In this document: positions 1 to 7,058 of the stretch, one piece after another
Layout of the letters: each line of letters opens with the position of its first letter
Position numbering within the stretch: position 1 is the stretch's first letter
DNA from: UBA8516 sp964434855
GTDB lineage: Archaea; Thermoproteota; Nitrososphaeria; Nitrososphaerales; Nitrosopumilaceae
Reading direction: 5' to 3'
Assembly: GCA_964434855.1 (NCBI GenBank)
Contig: CAYSWR010000008.1
Coordinates: 1-47,303 of the forward strand
Length of the DNA: 47,303 nucleotides
The notes under the pieces: generated by a model
The model's input: the letters and a program-made list of their open reading frames with translations, nothing else
Databases searched by the model: none
What the model was told of the DNA's origin: nothing
Translations under genes and position numbers: made by a program

Positions 1-1
1 G

Positions 2-103
2 TTTTACATGAACGGCGGATCCAAAATTATGGTTAGACATGTATTGTCACCACTGAGAATTGCCTTCTATTCTAATAAGGAAGATCAGACTTTCGAAATT
101 TGA
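2..103 (+). CDS. C-terminal end of an unidentified protein (partial)
   Basis: The window opens inside a reading frame of 33 codons that ends with TGA at 101-103. The tail reads through MNGGSKIMVRHVLSPLRIAF and ends QTFEI. Its stop lies ten bases before the ATG of the DoxX-like gene, so the two are probably co-transcribed. The fragment is too short to assign to a family. I call it coding because the frame is open, same-strand and tightly spaced to the next gene; it could still be chance. Confidence 0.45.
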   Translation, partial: FYMNGGSKIMVRHVLSPLRIAFYSNKEDQTFEI

Positions 104-112
104 GCGCATGGT

Positions 113-517
113 ATGGAAAGTGTCACAAAAAAAGGAATCGAGGTAAAGATCGAATGGATTCTTCGCATAGCCATCTTCGGAACATTTTTGGGTCATGGCG
201 CATTAGCACTCCAACTCAAGTCTTCATTTCTTACTCTAATAGAAGGAATGACTGGAATTTCAGGATCTTTAGCTGAAAACATTCTCCTAACTATCGGAAC
301 TGTTGATATCATTACTGCGATTTTTGCAATTGTGTATCCTTTCAGACTTCTTTTGATGTGGGCCACAGTTTGGAGCTTTCTTACTGCCCTTGCCAGACCT
401 GTATCCGGCGAGCCTGTTTGGGATTTTGTAGAAAGATGGGCAAACTGGGGCGCTCCGTTAGCTTTGCTTTATCTTAAAACTATTCCAGCAAACTTCAAGA
501 TGCTTTTCAAACTTTGA
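113..517 (+). CDS. DoxX-like small integral membrane protein
   Basis: A 134-residue protein with about four hydrophobic segments, near residues 15-33, 52-75, 78-92 and 107-122. The motif RPVSGEPVWDFVERWANWGAP between segments three and four recalls DoxX/DoxD-type membrane proteins, which are about this long. Such proteins sit in the cytoplasmic membrane, and some take part in redox or quinone-linked processes; the substrate here cannot be read from sequence. ATG at 113 is used; another ATG at 108 is in a different frame. It follows closely on the partial gene ending at 103. Family assignment is moderate, function unknown. Confidence 0.55.
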   Translation: MESVTKKGIEVKIEWILRIAIFGTFLGHGALALQLKSSFLTLIEGMTGISGSLAENILLTIGTVDIITAIFAIVYPFRLLLMWATVWSFLTALARPVSGEPVWDFVERWANWGAPLALLYLKTIPANFKMLFKL

Positions 518-638
518 ATCGAATCAGAAGGGAAGCTAAACAATATTGTTCTAAGTTGAAATAAGATTCAATTTAGAAATTTTGTTAATTATGTGCGGAT
601 CTGGTAAGATTATACCATCATCATGTGACTATTAGTTA

Positions 639-755
639 TTATGACGATGGCGTCTCTAACGGACCGTGTGGTCTGTTTGCCCGCATGGAAAATAAAAGCA
701 CACCAAAGGCGATGAAAACACCTGTCACAATCATGTATGTCTGCATCGAGTCCAT
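639..755 (-). CDS. 38-residue single-span membrane protein
   Basis: A short minus-strand frame. It begins MDSMQTYMIVTGVFIAFGVL, has one membrane span at about residues 7-24, and then a short basic tail (MRANRPHGP). An in-frame TGA lies just upstream, so the start must be this ATG or the Met at codon 4. A TATA-like AT stretch at 776-783 is centred about 25 bp before the ATG, which fits a leaderless transcript. It resembles the tiny accessory subunits found near respiratory or copper proteins, but I do not recognise it. It is the only gene I can support in 518-925. Confidence 0.55.
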   Translation of the reverse strand: MDSMQTYMIVTGVFIAFGVLLFSMRANRPHGPLETPSS

Positions 756-894
756 GATATTGATATGTCAGGATTGTATTTACGATAGATTGTGTCGGCA
801 TTAATTGCAAATACTTTACAGGTCAAGGAAAATTTTGTGTAATCATCATCTAATGTTTCAAATACGTGGAATCAAACTTAATAATCAACAGGTA

Positions 895-904
895 TTTTTT
901 ATAT
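895..904 (+). promoter_or_regulatory. TATA box of the cupredoxin gene
   Basis: TTTTTTATAT is centred about 26 bp upstream of the TTG at 926. This spacing is typical of leaderless archaeal transcripts and is the reason for choosing that TTG as the start. Confidence 0.55.
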
Positions 905-925
905 CTGATTCTGTTTGTATGATTA

Positions 926-1399
926 TTGAGTGCAAGTGGTAATTCAAAACTAATAGGTATCAGTGTTACTGCAATCGCAATAGCTTTAGCAGCAATCCTT
1001 GTTTCCTCATACTCTCTCACTAACACTGCAACTTCAGGTGAGAACGATGAAGATGATGAAAGATACGTTTCACAAACCAGAGAAATTTGGTTGTTTAGCC
1101 AAGTTGACGAACATATTGAGGAGGATAAATATGGTATCCCACCTGACCAATTCTCGCTTGATTCTATTGTTGTAAAAAAAGGCGATAATGTGAAAATTCA
1201 CTTTTATAATCTAGAACCAGTTGAGACTCAGGAACATCATACTTTTACAATTACTTCTCCTTATGATGTTAATCACGATATCAATGCAGGTGAAGAAGCT
1301 TCAATAGTTTTTACTGCAACAGAAAGTGGAATTTTTGATTACTTTTGTACATATCATCAACCTACTATGAGAGGTCAGCTCATAGTTTTAGATGATTAA
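926..1399 (+). CDS. membrane-anchored plastocyanin-like blue copper protein
   Basis: A 157-residue cupredoxin. Residues 9-31 form an uncleaved signal anchor. An acidic linker (ENDEDDE) follows, then a beta-sandwich with a type 1 copper site: His in QEHHTF, then Cys, His and Met in the order C-x2-H-x3-M (FCTYHQPTM). The protein should face the pseudoperiplasm and carry single electrons. Ammonia-oxidising archaea use many such proteins in place of cytochrome c. Its neighbour, about 400 bp downstream, is the NirK-cupredoxin fusion, which could be a redox partner. The start is TTG at 926, chosen from the TATA position. Confidence 0.85.
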   Translation: MSASGNSKLIGISVTAIAIALAAILVSSYSLTNTATSGENDEDDERYVSQTREIWLFSQVDEHIEEDKYGIPPDQFSLDSIVVKKGDNVKIHFYNLEPVETQEHHTFTITSPYDVNHDINAGEEASIVFTATESGIFDYFCTYHQPTMRGQLIVLDD

Positions 1400-1443
1400 T
1401 AATCTCAAATCTTCCCGAAGGTTAGTTAGTCAGTTTTGTGTAC

Positions 1444-1569
1444 TTATGATGAATGTTGTTGCTGGGACGCAATCAATTCTAAATAATCATAATTTCCATT
1501 AGAATTTTCGTATCTGTTATGAATTAGATTTACTTTTAGAGATTGTTGATAAATTGTAACTATGTCAAT
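1444..1569 (-). pseudogene. unidentified C-terminal gene fragment
   Basis: A 41-codon open stretch with protein-like composition, including NRYENSNGNYDYLELIASQQ, ends in TAA at 1444-1446. It has no ATG, GTG or TTG at its head and is bounded upstream by a stop. It lies directly downstream of the PPOX remnant on the same strand, so it may be the tail of that lost gene after frameshift and deletion, or of another gene. I cannot place it in a family. Confidence 0.3.
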
Positions 1570-1639
1570 TTAAGAACCTACAAATGAATTTTTGTGTACG
1601 TAACATTTCCTGAACTTCTTTTGTGATTACAACCAACAA
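1565..1639 (-). pseudogene. 5' remnant of a PPOX-family flavoprotein gene
   Basis: Reading leftward from a TTG at 1639, this gives 24 codons (MLVVITKEVQEMLRTQKFI, then divergent) and a stop at 1565-1567. The first 19 residues match the start of the intact gene at 25674-26153 (MLVAIAKEVQEMLRTQKFI). The DNA match continues upstream through the TATA region and palindrome. After the matching part the frame ends, so this is a truncated duplicate. It may still be transcribed because its promoter is preserved. Confidence 0.75.
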
Positions 1640-1696
1640 ATCATAATGTTGTGCTTATTTAATTAAAGTACCGGGTGATTATCTCAACTGAGAATT
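1583..1696 (-). repeat. dispersed 114-bp duplication, copy A
   Basis: The reverse complement of this segment aligns without gaps to 25617-25730, with 99 of 114 positions identical by eye. The unit contains the palindrome, a CCCGGTAC block, the TATA-like TTTAATTAAAT and the first 19 codons of a PPOX-family gene. Copy B heads an intact gene; copy A does not. Confidence 0.85.
1679..1694 (-). promoter_or_regulatory. palindromic operator of the PPOX remnant
   Basis: TTATCT-CAAC-TGAGAA, read on the plus strand. The four central bases differ from copy B at 25619-25634 (GTTG against TCAA, read towards the gene) while the arms are kept, as expected if the arms are under selection. Confidence 0.55.
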
Positions 1697-1756
1697 AGTT
1701 ATGAATGTTAAAGTTATTCTATTATGTTAGGTGTTTTATATAATAACACAAAACGA

Positions 1757-1772
1757 TTATCAAAAATGATAA
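1757..1772 (+). promoter_or_regulatory. perfect palindromic operator upstream of nirK
   Basis: TTATCA-AAAA-TGATAA, a perfect inverted repeat. It is centred 51.5 bp before the NirK ATG and just upstream of a TATA-like CATAAATAAATC at 1785-1796. One of four perfect copies in the window. Confidence 0.7.
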
Positions 1773-1815
1773 CAAAGTTCACCACATAAATAAATCAAAA
1801 TTAGCTTGTAAGCAC

Positions 1816-3171
1816 ATGAACCATAGTATTTGGTATATTGTGATAGGAGTAATCATAGGATTTGGAACTGCAATAATCTACTTTGTTGAAATATCAAATT
1901 CTAATTTGATGACACAGGCTGAAGATCCTAAATTCAACAAATTATCATCAGATGATGTTTATCCTAAGGCAATAAATCCGAACCCGCAAAAAAGATCATA
2001 CACAATCATTGCCCAAGATGCTGAAATTGAGATAGCCAAGGGCGTAAAGACAAAACTTTGGACATACAACGGAACTGTGCCTGGGCCAACCCTGAGATTT
2101 GATGAGGGCGATGAGGTAACAATTCAGTTCATAAATGAAACGCCATACGCGCACACAATTCATTTCCATGGAACTCACAACTCTGCAAATGATGGTGTGT
2201 TTCCGCAGATTCTTCCGGGGCAAGAATATACCTATAATTTTGTAGCACATGAGGCGGGATTCTTTTTGTACCATTGTCATGCAATGCCTGCATCGGAACA
2301 CATCCGAATGGGAATGTATGGTGGAATGATTATTGATCCTGTCTCAAAGCCCATGAGTCCTGCACGGGAATACCTGCTTGTTTTAAGTGAGCTTGACCCC
2401 GAAGATGCAATGGCATACTTTCCAAAATATTATCCAATCAACGGATATCCAAATCAGTACATGAACAATCCCGTCCAGGTAGTAAAGGACGAGACTGCCA
2501 GATTCTATGTCATGAACATCGGAACCGTACTTACAACACCGTTTCACATTCACAGCACAATGATGAAGGTATGGCCATCTGGAATTTTATGGAATGAGCC
2601 ATATCATGCGCAAACCCACACGCTTGGAATGGGTGATGCTGCCATAATTGAGGCAAGCTGGGAAGAGCCCGGAAGATACTTTTTCCACACTCATGGAATA
2701 CACGAAGAAAAAGGTTCCATGGCAATACTTGATGTGCTTGAGGATGATTCCACACTACAGCAGATTCAAACTCCAAGTAATTCTGAGGGAAGCAAGTCCA
2801 TGATACAATGGCAGGAAAATTTGATCAGACAATTAGAAAACCCTCAGATAATCGCATACGATGATTTGGATTCAGGACAAGTTGCTGCTGAATTTGTATC
2901 TGCCACTGAAGTTTCCATTGTAAAAAACTCATGGGATCCAAAGATAACGGAATCGTATGCGCCGCCTGCAATTCAAGTCAGTGCAGGGTCACAAGTGACT
3001 TGGACTAATGATGACAGTGTAATGCATACAGTTACTTCTGATGATAACTTCGATTCTGGTTTTATTCAGGCAGGGGAGCAGTGGTCGTACACTTTTGAGA
3101 ATCGTGGGCTTTACGAATATTATTGCACATTACACCCTTGGATGAAGGGCGCAGCCAATGTTACACATTAG
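1816..3171 (+). CDS. nirK: NirK-like copper nitrite reductase fused to a C-terminal cupredoxin
   Basis: A 451-residue copper protein. Residues 5-25 are a membrane anchor. Domain 1 (about 55-175) has H-x4-H at His113 and His118 in HTIHFH, and YHCH with His153 and Cys154, then His162 and Met167. This is the type 1 plus type 2 copper arrangement of nitrite reductases. Domain 2 (about 185-310) supplies further His residues at FHIH (244, 246) and HTHGIH (291-296). A third cupredoxin (about 360-448) has its own blue copper site: His404 and CTLHPWM. NirK reduces nitrite to NO in the pseudoperiplasm and is highly expressed in ammonia-oxidising archaea. The tail probably delivers electrons to the catalytic core. 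A perfect palindrome and a TATA box precede the ATG. A general two-domain multicopper oxidase is the alternative. Confidence 0.8.
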   Translation: MNHSIWYIVIGVIIGFGTAIIYFVEISNSNLMTQAEDPKFNKLSSDDVYPKAINPNPQKRSYTIIAQDAEIEIAKGVKTKLWTYNGTVPGPTLRFDEGDEVTIQFINETPYAHTIHFHGTHNSANDGVFPQILPGQEYTYNFVAHEAGFFLYHCHAMPASEHIRMGMYGGMIIDPVSKPMSPAREYLLVLSELDPEDAMAYFPKYYPINGYPNQYMNNPVQVVKDETARFYVMNIGTVLTTPFHIHSTMMKVWPSGILWNEPYHAQTHTLGMGDAAIIEASWEEPGRYFFHTHGIHEEKGSMAILDVLEDDSTLQQIQTPSNSEGSKSMIQWQENLIRQLENPQIIAYDDLDSGQVAAEFVSATEVSIVKNSWDPKITESYAPPAIQVSAGSQVTWTNDDSVMHTVTSDDNFDSGFIQAGEQWSYTFENRGLYEYYCTLHPWMKGAANVTH

Positions 3172-3268
3172 CTAAATGATCCTTTTACCTAACTTCTGCA
3201 ATAAAAAGAACACAAAACTCAAGTAGAACCATCAATCTCTCCGTTAATCTGCATGATGATCCCAATTT

Positions 3269-3712
3269 TCAATTAGGCTTCATTCGTAAAAGAATCTGGT
3301 CACAGATCTTTCGCATTTCAGATTCAGAACCAACACTACATATTCTTGTCAAATCGGTAGAGGTCGCTATGCCTACTAATCGACCTTCTTCATTTATCAC
3401 AGGTACTTTGTGAATTCGTCTTTGCTTCATTAGCTCTGCTAGTTCCCAAACTGTTTCATCCGGACTGATGACAATTAAAGGAGAAGACATCACTTCTTTG
3501 ACAGGTGTAGATAATGACTTTTCATGAGCGGCAATTCTTCTGACAAAATCTCTTTCTGTCAGTATTCCAATCGCTACGCCATTTTCCATCACAATTACGC
3601 ATCCGACCCCTGTATCCTCCATCATTTTGGCCGCATCCTTGACTGTTAACGAAGAATCAATTGAAATCACCGTGTTTTTCATGATATCTTTTACAAAAGT
3701 ACTCTCAACCAT
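3269..3712 (-). CDS. two-CBS-domain protein
   Basis: 147 residues that are little more than a Bateman module. CBS1 (about 6-60) starts VKDIMKNTVISI and ends ILTERDFVRR. CBS2 (about 70-125) starts VKEVMSSPLIVI and ends GIATSTDLTR. Such modules bind adenosine nucleotides in the cleft between the repeats. There is no effector domain, so it probably acts by binding partners. The ATG at 3712 is chosen over an upstream GTG at 3760 because a TATA-like run is centred 26 bp before it and the palindrome lies beyond that. Its paralogue is at 22877-23326. It is divergent from the next CBS gene. Confidence 0.9.
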   Translation of the reverse strand: MVESTFVKDIMKNTVISIDSSLTVKDAAKMMEDTGVGCVIVMENGVAIGILTERDFVRRIAAHEKSLSTPVKEVMSSPLIVISPDETVWELAELMKQRRIHKVPVINEEGRLVGIATSTDLTRICSVGSESEMRKICDQILLRMKPN

Positions 3713-3753
3713 GTTATACTTCCATGGTTTTGAACTTAAAAACGAGCAGATGA

Positions 3754-3769
3754 TTATCACGGTTGAGTC
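3754..3769 (-). promoter_or_regulatory. palindromic operator of the 3712 CBS gene
   Basis: TTATCA-CGGT-TGAGTC, an imperfect copy whose left arm lies in the 9-mer TGATTATCA. It is centred 49.5 bp before the ATG at 3712. Confidence 0.55.
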
Positions 3770-3813
3770 TACAACAAGCAGATGTAGAAATCTTCCTCTA
3801 ATGATATGATTTG

Positions 3814-3829
3814 ATATCAGATGTGATAA
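3814..3829 (+). promoter_or_regulatory. palindromic operator of the 3868 CBS-like gene
   Basis: ATATCA-GATG-TGATAA, followed by TCA, giving a full TGATAATCA at 3824-3832. It is centred 46.5 bp before the ATG at 3868, with CTTTTAAAG between as TATA box. Confidence 0.6.
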
Positions 3830-3867
3830 TCAGGACTACTTTTAAAGAAAAATGATTGTCAGGCAAT

Positions 3868-4695
3868 ATGTTGAATGACGAATCTAGTCTCCTATTGATG
3901 AAATCTTCTTTGAATGATCTTTTACCTGATTCATTATACAAATCGCCAGCAGTTAGCATCAGATTAACTGATACTGTGGGAGAAGCAGCAACATTGCTAT
4001 CTCATTACTTGGAATCGTTTACTGATTCGTTGGTTGTAATAAAAGATGAAAGTCCAGTAGGCGTGATAGGTGGAATCGAGCTTTTAAATGGTGTTTTAAA
4101 AAATCCGACCTCTGATTTTTTCGACAACACTTCAGTCAGTAAAATAATGAATGAAAAACTAACTATCATTACAAAACAGACTAGATTATCTGATTTACTA
4201 AAACAATGGCAAGAAACTAGACGTGCCTTTGCCATCATATCAAATCCATTTTCTGGTTATTCTGCGGTCTCAGCTAGAAAGATACTTGAAATTGCTATTA
4301 TGTATGGCGATGTTATGACAATTTCTGAAATTCCTAAAAAACGAGCTATCACTTTTAATAATAATTACACGGTAAGGGACATCATAACTTCAATGTTTGA
4401 AAACAAAACTCGCAAGTTGATTCTTGAACACACATCCTCATTTATCAGTGACAGAATAATTATCGAGAAGATTGTTAAAGAGTTGAACCATTTACATAAC
4501 ATTAAAGGATTTTTAGATATGAAAGCATCCATCTTTAAATTAGAAAATGCAAAAGTGATTTCTGAAAATTCTAGCATTCAACAAGCATCCAAAATAATGT
4601 ATGAAATGTTATCCCCATATCTTATGGCCAATGACCAGGCCATAAGCCCATGGGATGTTGTTATGAGTCTAAAATCAGAAAAGTTTGTACGATAA
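3868..4695 (+). CDS. divergent CBS-repeat protein
   Basis: 275 residues that I read as degenerate CBS repeats: VVIKDESPVGVIGGIELLNG near residue 60, VSKIMNEKLTIITKQTRLSD near 90-110, then a weaker copy after MTISEIPKKRAITFNNNYTV. The canonical T-x-x-D ends of CBS repeats are mostly lost, so nucleotide binding may be altered. ATG 3868 is preferred to TTG 3856 because CTTTTAAAG at 3838-3846 is centred 26 bp before it. It is divergent from the CBS gene at 3712 and convergent with the phosphoribosyltransferase. The exact role is unknown. Confidence 0.65.
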   Translation: MLNDESSLLLMKSSLNDLLPDSLYKSPAVSIRLTDTVGEAATLLSHYLESFTDSLVVIKDESPVGVIGGIELLNGVLKNPTSDFFDNTSVSKIMNEKLTIITKQTRLSDLLKQWQETRRAFAIISNPFSGYSAVSARKILEIAIMYGDVMTISEIPKKRAITFNNNYTVRDIITSMFENKTRKLILEHTSSFISDRIIIEKIVKELNHLHNIKGFLDMKASIFKLENAKVISENSSIQQASKIMYEMLSPYLMANDQAISPWDVVMSLKSEKFVR

Positions 4696-4702
4696 GGTCT
4701 AC

Positions 4703-5374
4703 CTATTCCATCAATTTTATCTTGTACCCATGTTTACTCATAATTTCTTGTACTTGATAATCATCAACTTGATCAAATTCACGATAAAACTCTCCAACTG
4801 CATTAAAGTAGGCAGGCGCTTGTAGAATTACAACTTTGTCTACTACTTTATTCATCTGATCAATAGTTTCTTTTGGTCCTACAGGTATGGCTACTATGAG
4901 TTGTTTAGGTTTTTGTTTTTTTACCCATTGTATAGCTACAAACATGGTTGCTCCTGTTGCAATTCCATCATCAACCAATACTATGGTTCTTCCTTCCAAA
5001 TGATATTCTTTGGTGCCTCTAAATCTCATCAATCTGCGTTCTATTTCCTTCATTTGTGCAGATATCTCTGAATCAATGTATTTTTGGGGAACGTTTAGCA
5101 TCATTGTAATGTCTGCATTTGGAAAATAACTTCCATCATGTGTCACTGCACCAATAGCAAGTTCCTGATTATGAGGAGCGCCTACTTTTCTTGAAACTAG
5201 AATATCCAGTTTTGCACCTAATTCAGAAGCTATGACGTCACCTGTAACTACACCGCCCCTTGGAATTGCTAGAATTATAGGATCTTCTTTTTTTAACCAT
5301 TCTAGCTTTTTAGCAAGTCGTTTGGCTGCATCGGCTCTGTCTTTAAAGACAACATAAGAATCAGCGGGTTCCAA
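4703..5374 (-). CDS. phosphoribosyltransferase-family protein
   Basis: 223 residues with a type I PRTase fold. IILAIPRGGVVTGDVIA at about 33-49 and the PRPP-binding loop IVLVDDGIATGATM at 131-144 are clear. These proteins bind PRPP, but the acceptor substrate of this subfamily is unknown. It starts at a TTG that overlaps the end of the hydrolase gene by 14 bp; AAGGAG a few bases upstream can serve as ribosome binding site, as expected for an internal operon gene. In several bacteria a similar PRTase and a dienelactone-hydrolase-like domain are fused, which supports a shared function. Confidence 0.85.
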   Translation of the reverse strand: MEPADSYVVFKDRADAAKRLAKKLEWLKKEDPIILAIPRGGVVTGDVIASELGAKLDILVSRKVGAPHNQELAIGAVTHDGSYFPNADITMMLNVPQKYIDSEISAQMKEIERRLMRFRGTKEYHLEGRTIVLVDDGIATGATMFVAIQWVKKQKPKQLIVAIPVGPKETIDQMNKVVDKVVILQAPAYFNAVGEFYREFDQVDDYQVQEIMSKHGYKIKLME

Positions 5375-6257
5375 CTGCAGTCTCCTTTTTTGATTTTATC
5401 TGATTTTTTGTTTTGGTTAGATGGGTTACAAACCAATCAGCTGCAAGTCGTGCAACTTGTTCAAGTGTTCCAGGCTCTTCAAACAAATGCGTGGCGCCAG
5501 GAACTATTACTATTTTTTTTTCGATTTTAAGTAGGTTCAATGCTTCTTCATTCATCTCTATAACCTGGCCGTCGTTTCCTCCAACTATAAGAAGAGTTGG
5601 CGCTTTAACACGTGGTAATATTGGACCCGCCAAATCCGGTCGTCCTCCTCTTGAGACAATTGCATTGATTATATCAGGACAATCAACTGAGGCAACCAAC
5701 GCAGCTGCTGCTCCTGTACTTGCACCAAAATATCCTATACTTAGATTTTTAGTATCGGGATTTTTTATTACCCAATTAGTAGTGCCAGCTAATCGTTTTG
5801 CTAACAATCCAATATCAAACCTAAGATGTGCTGTGTAGTCATCTACTTTTTCTTCCTCTTCCGTTAAAAGATCAATCAATAATGTAGCAAGACCAGCTTT
5901 TTGAAGAACTTGAGCAACATACTTGTTTCTAGGACTGTGCCTACTGCTCCCACTACCATGGGCAAACAACACAATCCCTTCAGCATTCTTTGGAATGGTC
6001 AAGTCAGCATGTAGTTTAATGGAATCAGTTGAAACTAATACGGAACGTACTTCGGTGTAACGCCCATGTCTTTTGCTTATTGGTGCCAATCCCACAATTC
6101 CATCTAGGATCATTGAATGACTTTCTTGACTACAGCAAGTACAATTTATCTTTAAACAGTCTCGTGCTAGACCGTGATCACATTCTTTACATGTACATAC
6201 AGTATCACGTCCAATCTGATTATCTCTAACTTTGTTTAATTTTGAGCGATCATTCAT
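5361..6257 (-). CDS. alpha/beta hydrolase (dienelactone hydrolase type) with Cys-rich N-terminus
   Basis: 298 residues. The N-terminal 48 residues carry eight Cys (CTCKECDHGLARDCLKINCT followed by CC), probably a metal-binding knuckle. A hydrolase fold follows: FAHGSGSSRHSPR (oxyanion region, about 98-110), nucleophile Ser180 in GASTG, Asp229 in GGNDG and His257 in GATHLFEEPG. The substrate is unknown. It overlaps the PRTase gene, so translation is probably coupled. The Cys module resembles the free 34-residue protein at 39982-40086. The small zinc protein lies 9 bp upstream in the same orientation, so these three genes likely form one operon under the palindrome at 6531. Confidence 0.85.
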   Translation of the reverse strand: MNDRSKLNKVRDNQIGRDTVCTCKECDHGLARDCLKINCTCCSQESHSMILDGIVGLAPISKRHGRYTEVRSVLVSTDSIKLHADLTIPKNAEGIVLFAHGSGSSRHSPRNKYVAQVLQKAGLATLLIDLLTEEEEKVDDYTAHLRFDIGLLAKRLAGTTNWVIKNPDTKNLSIGYFGASTGAAAALVASVDCPDIINAIVSRGGRPDLAGPILPRVKAPTLLIVGGNDGQVIEMNEEALNLLKIEKKIVIVPGATHLFEEPGTLEQVARLAADWFVTHLTKTKNQIKSKKETAVGTR

Positions 6258-6266
6258 AATAGAATC

Positions 6267-6488
6267 TCAATAACCCACAAAAGTATCCGGTAACCCTTGT
6301 TCATCTACCCAATGATGTGTTTCATTGCATCTCCTACAAATTAAGACCTCTCTCCAATTTTGCATGACTGATTCTGGCATGGGTTCCAGACTTGACCATA
6401 GACCTACTTTAATACCTGCAGGCTTTCCACAAAAATAACACAATCCTTGATCTGATTCATCAATACGTATTTTTTTTTCTGTGCTCAA
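6267..6488 (-). CDS. small zinc-finger protein (CxxC...CxxC)
   Basis: 73 residues beginning MSTEKKIRIDESD. CYFC and CRRC pairs, about 27 residues apart, form a likely single zinc site; the tail has HHWVDEQGLP. The open frame extends to 6530, but I choose the TTG at 6488: a TATA-like TTTTTATTCG is centred about 26 bp upstream and the palindrome sits 50.5 bp upstream, matching other genes here. It leads an apparent operon with the hydrolase and PRTase. Its role is unknown; nucleic-acid or protein binding is likely. Confidence 0.6.
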   Translation of the reverse strand: MSTEKKIRIDESDQGLCYFCGKPAGIKVGLWSSLEPMPESVMQNWREVLICRRCNETHHWVDEQGLPDTFVGY

Positions 6489-6530
6489 CAAGATGCTGTC
6501 TGCATATTCGAATAAAAAGCATAAATTCAA

Positions 6531-6546
6531 TTATCATAGTTGGAAA
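6531..6546 (-). promoter_or_regulatory. palindromic operator of the zinc protein-hydrolase-PRTase operon
   Basis: TTATCA-TAGT-TGGAAA has one perfect arm and one degenerate arm. It is centred 50.5 bp before the TTG at 6488. Confidence 0.45.
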
Positions 6547-6650
6547 TCTAAAAAGGGTAATAACATCACCAAGAAACTATACTGGGATAAAATATTTGGA
6601 ATATTGCATAAATGCCAGGATTCACAGAAATCATAATAAAAAAAAAGTAT

Positions 6651-6872
6651 TCAGAGCTTGTTATTTTTTACTTCTGAAATGAGTAAGGTACGCAACATGT
6701 CAGCATGTTTCTCATCATCAGCTCTGATAGTTTGCCAGGTTTTTTCTGCTTGTTCATCGCCACATTTGTGAGCATCCTCGACATACCTGGTCACATGAGA
6801 TAGGAATTCTAGTTTTTTTGCCAACTGCTTTGTTATATTATAGCAGTTGTCATCCAGACATTGTTTTTGCAT
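6651..6872 (-). CDS. small helical protein, possibly ferritin-like
   Basis: 73 residues, mostly helical. Acidic and His residues are spaced as in a rubrerythrin or ferritin helix (TRYVEDAHKCGDEQAE, then RADDEKHADMLRTLL). One Cys pair lies near the N-terminus (CLDDNC). It is shorter than a four-helix ferritin, so if it binds metal it must do so as an oligomer. The ATG has a TATA-like AATATTTTAA about 26 bp upstream and a perfect palindrome at 6914-6929. Family assignment is tentative. Confidence 0.55.
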   Translation of the reverse strand: MQKQCLDDNCYNITKQLAKKLEFLSHVTRYVEDAHKCGDEQAEKTWQTIRADDEKHADMLRTLLISEVKNNKL

Positions 6873-6913
6873 GAGTGAATTTCATATCGATAATATTTTA
6901 ATCGCAAACTAGA

Positions 6914-6929
6914 TTATCATAACTGATAA
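6914..6929 (-). promoter_or_regulatory. perfect palindromic operator of the 6872 gene
   Basis: TTATCA-TAAC-TGATAA, a perfect inverted repeat centred 49.5 bp before the ATG at 6872. Confidence 0.7.
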
Positions 6930-6989
6930 CAGTCAAATTGTAATTTGTGAAAATTTTCTATATTTGTCATCTCTTTATTCGTCTAAACT

Positions 6990-6998
6990 TGATAATCA
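6990..6998 (+). promoter_or_regulatory. operator half-site and promoter in front of decayed genes
   Basis: TGATAATCA followed by the TATA-like TTTTTTATAT at 7006-7015. The predicted transcription start is near 7036. No intact gene follows, only the short frame at 7059 and the nitroreductase-like remnant. It looks like a surviving promoter of a lost gene. Confidence 0.45.
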
Positions 6999-7058
6999 TG
7001 ATCCATTTTTTATATCATGGCAACTACATTGTTGGTGGTAGCAGTCAACTAGGTAGGA

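Noticed and set aside
610..810. 66-residue minus-strand ORF in the first gap
   Set aside because: Composition is unlike a protein (many His and Cys, no pattern) and it overlaps, in another frame, the better 38-residue membrane protein with a TATA box at the right distance.
3712..3760. GTG start at 3760 for the two-CBS protein
   Set aside because: It would place the TATA box and palindrome inside the coding region; ATG 3712 matches the leaderless pattern and the normal CBS start.
4755..4763. TGATAATCA inside the PRTase gene (also 28642-28650 in gatA)
   Set aside because: Single 9-mers in coding sequence without a second arm or promoter context; about one chance occurrence is expected in a window this size.
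6612..6677. 21-codon ORF MPGFTEIIIKKKYSELVIFYF on the plus strand
   Set aside because: It runs into the 3' end of the minus-strand gene at 6651-6872 and has a poly-A tract in the middle; nothing but an AT-rich promoter-like stretch supports it.
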